Of a DNA stretch of 64,000 bases, positions 10,801 to 22,800 are shown in pieces. The notes beneath the pieces are model-generated. The model saw nothing but the letters and a program-made list of their open reading frames with translations, was not told the DNA's origin and searched no databases. Position 1 is the stretch's first letter, and the number at the start of each line of letters is the position of its first letter. Position numbers and translations under genes: made by a program. Origin of the DNA: Sipunculus nudus (lineage: Eukaryota; Annelida; Sipuncula; Golfingiida; Sipunculidae); the NCBI GenBank assembly GCA_026874595.1, contig CM049307.1:50085178-50149177 (forward strand), written 5' to 3'.

Positions 10801-13800
10801 AGGGCATTCCTCAATTATTTATTATATTTAACATTTCAAGGGAACTAGTGGTAGATGTCTCATTTAATATGAAATACTTTTTAAAACAATTTATATTAAG
10901 CATTGTATGGAGGTTCTGGAGATGTCAGAATGATGCTTAGTTCAGATTGGTTATGTCAGAGATTGCAAATCTCATTGATATAAGGTTGTGCATGGCAGTT
11001 AATTTATATCCTGAATCTGTGGTCATTACAAGTATAAACTAGAATACGGGTAGTCAACAAGCGACTACGTGTATCCGCCTAAATCAGAGTCGAACAGGTG
11101 AAGTGAGGCATGGATTGAGTGGCAAGGGGAAATAGAGTGAAGTGTTGCATATGAGCATGGATGTCTGCAGGCAAATTGTGTATGTAGGTTGTGCCACCTA
11201 CCACAAAATCCAGAAAGCCGTCCAAGTTGTATACATATGCAAAATTTAAGGCAGATAAGTCAAACCACTTCATGTATATGAGTGATTTTTGGCCTTGGCA
11301 GACAAACAGATGGACTCTGTGCAAAAATGGTTGCAGGTGGCGCCACCAGTTTTGCGTATGATAAAGAGCTATGTGAGATCTATACACATGCAAAATTTTG
11401 GCCTAATCGGTCAAACGGTTCCCGAGATATGAGTTTAGATGCCTGCAGCATAAACGTGAATGTAGGTGGCGCCACCTGTCATAAAATCAAGAGAGCTGTC
11501 GGGGATGTATAAACCTGCAAAATTTTAGGCAGATATGTCAAACCACTGCCGAGATACGAGTGATTTTATCCCATGGCAGACAAATAGACGGGAGCTGTGC
11601 AAAAATGGCTGCAGGTGGCGCCACCAGTTTTGCGTATGATAAAGAGCTATGTGAGATCTATACACATGCAAAACTTTGGCCCAATCGGTCAAAAGGTTCC
11701 CGAGTTATGAGCTTGGATGTCTGCAGGGTAAACGTGAATGTAAGTAGCGCCACTTGTCATAAAATCAGAAAAGCTATCCAGGATGTATACGCATGCCAAA
11801 TTTCAGGTGAATTAGTCAAACCACTGCAGAGATATGAGTGATTTTAACCCAAGGCAGACGAACAGATGGACACTGTGCAAACATGGTTGCAGGTGGCGCC
11901 ACCATGTTTTTGTGTGTTATAAAGCTCTCCAAGGGCTACATTTGTGCAAAAAAATTTTTCTGATCGGTCAAACGGTTCCCGAGATATGTGGGTTTATGTG
12001 TGGAAACAGACACACAAACGGACGCAGAGCGCAGAGGAAAGGTCAGAGGTCAAAACAAAATTGAGGCGCAGCAGTTCACATGTGACCCGAACATAATCCC
12101 GGGTTTCGTAAAATTCCGCCCAGCGGTTACGGAGGAATTCTCCGGACACCTACGCTGCGGCGGCGGTGGGGTGAAAACATAGTACCTGCAAAACTCTGTT
12201 TTGGCGGATACAATAACCAAGCCTTCCAGTCATAAAGGCCTGTTCATTTTTAGCAAAATTTTGTACTGACCTACCTTCTTATGTCAATATTAACATATAC
12301 TATACTATAAGTGCAAAGTCCGCATCAACTAATTGCCATTGATGCAGAAAAAAGGGTGGATTAGTCCAATTTGTTTAACACAGATGACTGTTATATTGAA
12401 ATCTTAAATGCATCAGTCATTAGAAATTATGAATTTTTTTTCAGTCAGCTTTAGTTTAACCATGATATGACTAAACTAAAAGGCTAGTCATTCTGTGAAG
12501 ATTAATAAATGCAGTAAGTCTTAAATTTTCACCAAGGATGACCTCAGGGAATAAACAACTGGTGGAAATTAATGCTTTTTGGCATTACAAGCTACAAGGC
12601 ATACATAACTTACATGATATGTTAGTGAGAAGTCCTACAGTATAAATGACTGTTCACCAGTGTAGATTGGACAACTTGTTCATTCCGGGATAACTCTTCT
12701 TTCGTGTATATCACAAAATTTAATCCCTCACGAACAAAAAGCTAGTCACAGTAACCAGTCATAACTCATAAGCTTACAGTATGGTCATTCTTTTATTTGC
12801 AGTCATGCTGTCTGTTTGAACTTAATATTACCTGTATAAGTGTATCAGAAACATAAATTACATAATGGCTTGCAGAGATGGGAGACCTCAGAACATGGTT
12901 TAGGATATACGCAAAAACTGATGGAGAACAAGTTTAACCTGAAATAGTGTTGCTTCATTTAATGCTTTATTTGTATCATGGTTTAATTACTAGTTTGAAT
13001 AAAGTGTTCCTTACTTTTATGTTGTTGAGCATTTTTCTTTAATGCATTAAGCTTTGTAACAATAAAACATACATTTACTGCAAGTCAAATGTGAGGGTGA
13101 CTTAGGTTTTAGGAAGTTTTAGGCAGGTTATAACCTATTTTAGGCAGGTTTTAAGCACTGCCCTGCCGAAAACACATTTTAGGCAGCCTTAAACCCAACT
13201 CTGGCCGTAATTTTGTCACTGCCCAAATTCAGATCACTTTTATATTGATTTTGGGTATGAAATTGATAAAATGGCTGCAGTAACATAAGGTGACTGCAAA
13301 ATCATTCAACTGATTTGTTATAATAGTATAAGTACAGCATGGCTGTTTTGTTTTTGTGATTCCAGCATGGGAGTGGATCAGACCTTGCTCTGCTGTTAGT
13401 AGAATTACTCAAGGATTCAAACACAGATGTCACCAATAGCCATATGGGTAGGTTATCTGAAATATTTCTTAATCAGAGAAGCTTCCTCTCTGGATGTCTG
13501 TATGCCTGCCTCTGCCATTGTTTATCTGTATTTTTGTGTATCATTTAATTACTCTTCTTGTAAAAAGTCTTCTGGAATTTATTATCAAAATTAATGCAGC
13601 TGGCCCTTTGATTAAGCCTGTCCCAGTAAGAACATTTTCATCTATGCCCAGTATAGATACATGGTCAAAATAATTTTTCTAGGGAATTTTTCTTCTGTTT
13701 GCCTAAGTGCAAAGTGGTTAGAAGTATTATATCCACAGTAGCAGACATAGTGAACATTGATAAACGTGTATATAGTTTCATATGTGTAACACATTTTTAA

Positions 13801-16800
13801 AGGGGCTTATTCAAATATCTGACGTCTATTGACTAAAATAATCCCATGATTTTTTTTTATATAAAAATAAGCCAGAAAATGTCAGTCCTAACAAACACAG
13901 GCTGATCATTTTGTCTATATCCACATGTTTATAACATGTAGAGACCCACAAAAATCATCCAAACACTTCAATCAAGAACATGTGGTGGAAAGTCAGGCAA
14001 CCAGAGTTTTGCAAATGGTGTTTTGCAATTAGTGACTTTTCTACTTCCACCTTAGGTTACATAATTTTACTGTTTACCAACATGGGTGCATGAACTGTGT
14101 TTACTTGTAGTTTTACTTACAGCTTGTAGTTTTAAAGGCTCATTCATCTGACATTATAAGAGTTTCTAGTTGCAGGAATGACCTACAGTTCATTAATTTG
14201 AATTGCAGAGTAAGCCAGAAATCACATAAATTCTACAGAAAAGGTAGCTGAATGGCTGGCTTTAAGATACAAGAACAAAAATTGACAAAATTCAGCAGAT
14301 GTGCCTGAAACTGAAAGAGCAGATTCTGTTTTCATATGATATAAAAATTTGTGTTTTCTGTTTAAATATTGAAAATTGTAAATTCCAGATAAGGTTGTGA
14401 CCTTGCATAAGATGGTGGACCATGAAGCAGCAGAACGACCTAACCTGGTGATAACTGCCCTCAGTTGGTCAGGTCAAGGTCAGCCAAAATCCAACGGTCA
14501 TCCTTACCTCCATCAAGGCTTAGCTCTTACATTTTGGAAAGGTTAGTATGAGTGAATGCTTAATTCTGTAAAAATTAATGGGATGGATGTGGTTGAAAGA
14601 CCAAAAAGCATATTCATCCTTAAAATATATAGAAAGCTTTGGAGTTTGAGTTGTAAAGATAAAGAACTTAAACAATTTATGAAATTTGAAAAAATGTTCA
14701 GACACTCATGGTCAGTAATGAAGTTTGGTTGATTGGAGATTTTGGAATTTCATGCATCTGGTTTAAAATAAACTTTGAAGACTAAATGAACAATACATAT
14801 TGGCAAAGGCAAGTAAATGCTTTTGTGGAAGCTTTTGGCCATTATTAACTTAAAACCATACAATTACTTCATTGTGTGAAAGCATTGACATTCACATTTT
14901 TATCTAGTTTAAGAGTATAAAGCATTCAGGGATTCAATTTACTAAGCATAAAGTGACTATTTTTGTGACCATTTTTCAAAGATTGAAAGCAGAGTAGGCA
15001 TTAAGGCTTACAGAAGGTAAAATTAATGTTATTTTAATGCAAATACACATTGTTGCCTGCAAAGTTTCCACCTTGAATGAAATTACAATAATTAAAATAA
15101 TTTAAGTGGATTAAAATGATGGGTATTTATCTTTTAAAGAAAAATGTTGAATCAACATCATACTAAGGAACCAGGAGTTGTGAGACACAATTCAGCCATA
15201 TGTATTATTATATAGATGTTGAAGATCTGATGTTGGATGAATTCTCCATACTTAAGCATATATTGCTTTTTAGAAAAGAACTATGCACAAGCACGGTACC
15301 ACTTTATCCATACAACGGACGGTGAAGGTGTAGCTACCATGCTGGTGGAGTACAATATTACTTGTGGTTATTCCTCAGAAGTCGATCTCTTCATAGCTCA
15401 GGTGGTCCTACAGTAAGTACAGCTGGTACTGATTGCTTTCAGTAGTTCAGAGCCTGACAGTCTATAATGTGTCCCACTTGTATGTTGTAGCTAACTCATA
15501 AAATATACAGTTCTTGTATCACAGAGGCAGAGTCCAACATTTGTTTTTTCCTTATTTGTAACTTTGGAAGATTGCCAAAATCCCTTTATATCTTTAGACT
15601 TGTTAACCATATGATGAAATAAACTTAGTTTGCAGTTGTATATCAAACTCTGTAGCAGTTGTATATCAAACTCTGTAGCAGTTGTATATCAAACTCTGTA
15701 GCAGTTGTATATCAAACTCTGTAGCAGTTGGATATCAAACTCTGTAGCAGTTGTTTATCAAACTCTGTAGCAGTTGTATATCGAACGCAGTTGCAGTTGT
15801 ATATCAAACTCTGTAACAGTTGTATGACAAATTCTGTAGCAGTTGTATATCAAACTCTGTAGCAGTTGTATATCATACTCCACAGGAGTATATCGTACGC
15901 CAAAGCAGTTGTATATCAAACTCTGTAACAGTTGTATATCAAACTCAGTAGCAGTTGTATATCAAACTCTGGAGTAGTTGTTTATCAAACTCTGTAGCAG
16001 TTGTGTATCAAACTATAGCAGTTGTATATCAAACTCCATAGCAGTTTTATATCAAACTCTGTAGCAGTTGTATATCAAACACTGTTACAAAGTAATATCT
16101 CTTGAGGAAACTTTAAGTGGATGTATATCTACAGATTGTCACTTTTGAAATTATACTTTTATTACAACACACAGACTGACTTATCAGACACAGTACTTAA
16201 ATCTGTTCATTGTCACATGTTCCTGTGATGTAAATATTTATTTAAATTTTCATACTATTGTATATACAATTGGTCTGTATTTCAGATACCTGTGCCTTAA
16301 AAACCAAGAAACAGCTGAAGTAGCTTTTAACAGTTACACTAAACAACACCCACAGATTGAGCCTGGTCCTCCATACATAAGACCGCTACTCAATTTCCTA
16401 TGGCTCCTGTTGTTAGCAGTGGAAGGGTGAGTGTACTTTACATATGTTGTGTGCAATAATTATGTCTCTCTCCCCCCCCCCCCCCCCTTCCTCCAGGGGA
16501 AACATGTTGTTTTCAGTGCCATTGTCTGTCATCTGTAGGAAATCTTGTGAACACAATAACTTTTGAAGGGTTGCATATTTTCCTCCTAAATTTTAAGATC
16601 ACTCATTGTTCCTACCAAAATCTGATACCAGTTCGAAACCAGGTGACCTTGGTCTTCATTTTCAAGGTCAAATCTGCCAAAATATAAAATTTTGTTGAAC
16701 CCCATAATTTTTTAAGATTTTCACATTTTGTCCTTAAATAAAGTACACCTATCGTTCCTACAAAGTACTCGAAGGATTTGAAACCTCATGATCTTGACCA

Positions 16801-19800
16801 GGATTTTCAAGGTCAAATCAGCCAAATTCTAGTTCTTTTCTTGTGAATGCGATAACACAAGGAGGACTGCATATTTTTCTCCAAAATTTTAAACACTCAT
16901 TGTTCCTACCAAAATCTCAGAGGAGATCACAACTGGGTGACCTGAACAATCATCTTCAAGGTCAAATCTGCCAAAATATTATATTTTGTGAACCCCATAA
17001 CTTTTGCAAGTATTTCACATTTTTCCCTCAAATTTGACACACAAGACCTTCTGCCCAAATCTCATCAGAGTTCAAAAAGTGGTGACCCTGACCTTCAGTG
17101 TCAAGTCTGCTGAAATCTAGAATCATTGTTTTTTGATAGTGCATACTTTACCCCTGTCACCCCTAACTTAACGTGAAAACTTTACAACGGATATATCCTA
17201 TAAAACCATACGATGGGTTTACGCTCGCCACTTGATTTCACTTATCAAGAAATTAGATCCCAGTCATTACAGGTGACATTTCCAGGTTCTTTTAAGGACG
17301 TGTATTAAAATACCAGACAATCATACACCCAGATCAATAGAAACTATGAGACATCAGGTTAAATTCACAAATATAATTCAAGACAATACTTACAGAGACA
17401 CAGGTGTGAGTGTGTGCGTTGATGTGTCAATACGACAGTTCTTCACCTTAAAATTACAGGATATTTACTGAGTCCATGGTTTGTATAAAAAACAATAAAG
17501 TCCAGTTCCTTCAGAGATCTCTGGTTACTGTTTTGTGTAGAATCTAGCGTATGGTTAGCACCATATAGATCTAGTCTTTCTGAGTTTAGCGATCTTCAAC
17601 TGATCTTGCTTGTCAGCGACCCGGGTAGGTTTACGTTCACATGAATGCAATAGCGCTCTTTGTTTACGTAGAGCTTAGAGTCCTTGACCTTGCTCGTGTA
17701 GCAATGGTTTCACGGCTTACGGCGGTTATGTATTTAGGTCAAGCTGAACTAGGCCGGCAGGTGACGAGCGCTCTTTCACTTTAACGCCAATACGAAGCTC
17801 TGTCGGCAGCACGGCTGAGTTCTCATGAGCTGGGTCTTTGCCTCATGTAGAAGCTTGCTTCTATGCCGTTCCTGGCGTTTCAATATTCGTGAGTGCGTGC
17901 TGCCACCTCAAGCTTCAAGACCCAACTGAACCAACGATCAGCGTCTCTTCTTGAAGTCTGACCTCACAATCGCCTGTTCACTGTGTACGGCAATCCGGTT
18001 CTCTGATTGGCTTATTTCTCAAGTGTCCCATATAAGGATATATGTGACCTAGTTTGACTGTTAGCGTCACCATGGCGACCCACATACCAAATGTAATAAT
18101 TACACACGATGCGTGACACGGATAAATCAGCTGATAGCCGATGGGATTCCATACAAGAATACACAATATATATATACAATCAAGACCTGTCAACGCTTTA
18201 GGATGACGCTTCACGTCAATATCAATAGAGAACAGACTTCGTTAAACTATGATACAAAACACCGTACATATTGTCACCTATTGTCTGGTGACATCACCCC
18301 CTCCTTTTAAAGAAAATACACGGTATTTTCTCGATACATCGTATCGTTCTATCTCACAGGGTCCAGCTAAACATATTTACATATAGCAATACATAAAAGT
18401 CATGTAACAAGTTGTCATTAGTACATGCCCACGGTCTATGACACAGGGCAAAAATCCTGTACATGTTTAGACTTACCTGGCTAGACATTAAAGCTCATTA
18501 CATCCTAACACTCAGGCAGTCTGCTAAGAAAATCAGGTCCATGGTTTAGTTTACCTGACGCTGCTTCAATATCAAATCTAAACTCTTGTAGAACCAGTGC
18601 CCATCTCATTACTCTCTTATTAGCACATTTTGATTTGCTAATACACTTTAATGGTTTGTGGTCGGTCTGAATGGTGAACGGTCTACAAGCCAGGTACATC
18701 TCAAATTTCTGTACAGACCATACAATTGCTAATGACTCTTTCTCAATGGTGGAGTAATTTCTCTCCCTGGGCAATAGTTTACGACTGGCATAAGCCACTG
18801 GGTGCATGATCCCCTCGTGTCTTTGCATCAGGATACAGCCAATACCCACATCAGATGCATCACATTTCAAATAAAATCGTTTACTGAAATCAGGTAGCTT
18901 CAGTATGGGAGGGTCTGACAGTTTAGCCTTTAGAGAACAGTACGCGTTCTCGTGTACGGGTTTCCAGTCTATTTTGTTAGGTTGACCTTTACGCGTTAGA
19001 TCAGTCAAGGGCACCGCTATTTCCGCATAGTTTGGCACGAATTTTCGATAGTACCCTGTAAGACCTAGGAATGCTCGCAAAGCCTTCTTTGTCTTAGGTC
19101 TATCAGTGCTCTGTATTCTCTTGAGCAAAACTGGATTAGTGGCCAAGTTGCCCGTGCCTACAAGGTGTCCCAAAATCTCTAGGCTCTGGTAGCCTATGAA
19201 GGTTTTAGCTGGTTTAGCTGCTAGGTTTGCACATTCTAGTCTAACTAGCACTTCTCTAAGAGTTCTTAAGTGCTCGTCCCAAGTCTCTGCGTGTATTAAC
19301 ACGTCATCTACATAACATACTACATTCGGCATGTCGCTGAACATTTTCCGCATCATGCGGGTGAAAACCGCTCCGGCAGTTACCAGGCCGAATGGCATAA
19401 CCCTAAATTGGTAATGGCCATCGGGTGTAACAAAGGCCGTCTTATCCCTGGATTCCTCAGAAACAGGGATCTGCCAGTAACCTTTCATCAGGTCAAGCTT
19501 TGTAAAATACTGGCTTTTCGCGACTTCGACAAAAAGTGTTTCTGGATCCGGCATGGGTTCAGGATCGAACACGACTGATTGGTTCAGCTTTCGGTAGTCT
19601 ATCACGAATCTAGTCTTACCGTCAGGTTTCCTAAGCAGGATACAGGGGGACGCATAGCTAGAATCTGACTGTTCAATAATGCCTAAGTTTAACATTTCCT
19701 GGATTTCTGTTCGCATTGTCTCTCGCAGTTCAAAAGGCACCCTATAGGGCCTAGTTTTTACAGGTACATCAGATGAGAGTTTAATGCTACATTCTACAAC

Positions 19801-22800
19801 ATTGGTAAGCTTGGGTACATCTGTGAATACATCCCCATATTGCCTAAGCAGACTGAGTATTTCACGGCGCTGACACTTGCCTAGGTCAGCATTTACCTGA
19901 ACATCTTGCTCAGTCTGGCGGCGCGCATACGACGGTAATGACATGTGGGCATCCTCATCAATCCCTTCTGGGTTTAACTCTCCGAACACGGGAGGCTCTG
20001 TTTCCCCGTCTACACCGTCAGGATCATGTATAGAATCAGGTGCGCCCTTGGCTACCGCTGCCAGAATATGCTGGGGCTCGTTTCTAGCATGGTAACGTTT
20101 CAGCATATTCACGTGGAAGGTTTTAACCTTATCGCCAACCTTAATCCGATAGTCTAAGTCCCCAACCCTGTTTACAATAGTATAGGGGCCTTTCCACTGT
20201 ACCATTAATTTGTTCCGCTCCGTCGGGAGTAACAACAAAACTTCGTCTCCGGCCTCAAACCTGCGCGTGCATTTACCTCTATCATATAACAGTTTGTGTC
20301 TGTTCGCTGATTTGTTCAACGCCTCTCTAGCTAACGCGCATGTGTCGCTTAGTTTGTCTTGTAGGTCCAGGACGTATTGGTACGTGGTTTTAGTCTCGAC
20401 GCTAGTATCTCGCTTGGTCCACAGATCCCTTAGAATCCGCATCGGTCCTCTAACGATCCTACCATAGAGCAACTCAAAGGGTGAGAACCCTGTGCTCTCA
20501 TGTGGCGCTTCTCGGTACGCAAAAAGCACGGCGCTGAGGTACCGATCCCAATCTCGCGGTCTTTCCTCGCACATCCGTTTCAACATTAACTTTAACCTTC
20601 CATTGAATCTCTCCACCATTTCGTTGCACATAGGATGGTAAGGAGTAGTGGTGAGCTGTCTTACAGACAAAACACGGCTAACTTCTCGCATGAGGTCTGA
20701 CGTAAATTGTGTTCCCATGTCAGTAAGCACCTCTGACGGCACTCCTAACCGCGCATAAATATCAACTAGCGCATCAGCCACAGAGACTGTATCTATGTTC
20801 TTTAAAGCAACAGCCTCCGGATATCTAGTGGCATAATCCATAACGGTCAGAATATACCTGTGACCTCTCTCAGACGCTGGATGGATCGGCCCAACCAGAT
20901 CCATCGAAATTCTACGCCAGGGCTCATCAATTAATGGCATCTGGCCTAACGTAGCTCCAGGCACCTTGCCTTTCGGTATGGTTTTCTGGCAAATGGGACA
21001 GGACTTGCAAAACTCAACAATGTCATTATACATCCCTTTCCAGAAAAACTGAGTTCTCACGCGGTCGTGCGTTTTGTCTATGCCCTGATGGCCCGCCATA
21101 ACCGCTTCGTGGCCCATCCTCATTATGTCGTACCGTAACGTCTGAGGTACCACCACTCGAGATCCATCTTGATCTCCCCGTTTATCACTCACAACCCGCA
21201 CTAAATATCCGTCCTCAATTCTAAATGGACTATCATTTCTAGCCTCTCTAGCTAGCCTCCAATACGGCGCTAAAGACCCATCCTCCTCCTGCGCCTTCAA
21301 AAATTCGGCCGGACTCACATCGGCAACTGGGCTTGCAATATTCAAGCTACGCGTCGGTATCTGTTTCTCTCGTGCAGCGCTCCGTGTCTCCACCGCGGAC
21401 GACACCTCCTTTTGTGACTCTACACCGTCACACACTATGCCTGAGGACCGCTCAGACTTCCACGTCGGGTCCGGATCATACGGATCACGCGCTCCCGCTA
21501 CGTTACCTAGCGCTAAATCACATACAACATCCCTGACCACCATTGCCTTGATAGTACCGACAAAGTACGCACAGTCCACATTAATCCTAGCCGTAGGAAA
21601 TTGTCTTACAGACCCGTCGAACAACCTACACTCGACCTGGTGTCCGGTGAACTGATTCGGCTCCACGTACGACTCACGTATTCCTGCCGAGGAACATCCC
21701 GAATCCCGCAGCACCCTCGCTGACTTACCATTCACCAGCCCTTCACACACAGGTAACGAGATTCCGCCTTCTGTCTGGGCAGCAAATCCTAACGACTGAC
21801 TCGGACTCTCTACTTCCGGTTTCACCGCACCGACTGTCTCCGTTTCCGCCTCGACTACTGCCATTGACATAGTCTCCGGTTTCTGTTTTGGGTTATACGG
21901 GGGGTTAAAATTAGTCCTATACCTCTGCTGATCGCCAGCAGCACGCCCTACTTGAGGGGAAGACCTAGGCCTCGACCGGGCACTAGTCTTACATTCCCGC
22001 GCCTTATGTCCCAGTTCATTACATAAATAACATCTGATGCCTCCTGATGGCTTAAATGTCTGACCGCCCGGACTGCGCTCAACCTCTCGCTTCTCTCTAG
22101 GCTGAGATACCGGTTGCGCTGGACGCGGCACATTATTGCCATAACGAGGACCTGCTGTAAGGCTGTGTACACCGTGAGCCTCCGTATAACTCTCGGCTAA
22201 GTCTACCATACTATCAAAGTCACGACACCGTCTCTCTTTCAAAAACATAGAGAGATCCCTACTACAGCAGTTTACGAACTGCTCACACATCAACAGGTTA
22301 ACTACCCCGTCGTAGTCACCTCTGACCCCTGCCATCCCTATCCAATGGTCTAGGTATCCACTCAGTCTCACCGCAAACTGACTCGGCGTTTCGCCTCGCT
22401 CAGGCCTACAAGTCCGAAACTTGTGTCGATAACCCTCTTCGGTCATTTGGTATCGCTTTAACAAGGCTATCTTTAACTTATCGTAATCCATGGCCTCACT
22501 AACCGATAACTGTGTGTAAGTCCCTAGCGCCTTACCCCGCAGTAACGGACTCAGGTGTAATGCCCAATTCTCCCTATCATAGCCTTGACATACAGCTAAT
22601 CGTTCAAATCGCTCAAGAAACGCATCTAGCTGATCGTGAGCCTCATCAAAAGGTGGAAGCTGGATTTTCGGGAATACATCCCTACTTCTCTCTTCTTTAA
22701 CCCCAGAGTCAGACTTTAACCTTAGAACCTCTAATTCGTGGGCTCTAGCCTCTCGCTCAAGCTCTAATTCCTGCTGCTCACGCTCTAATTCCCGCTGTTC

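Noticed and set aside
15632-16088. Possible CRISPR-like array
   Set aside because: Units are contiguous 23-mers without unique spacers, in an intron of a eukaryotic gene.
18294-18504. An env-like gene in the retrotransposon
   Set aside because: Only about 210 bases separate the pol stop from the 3' LTR, and the leader has no long frame, so there is no room for one.
20210-21655. Plus-strand open frames antisense to the retrotransposon pol region
   Set aside because: Shadows of the 1477-codon minus-strand frame.
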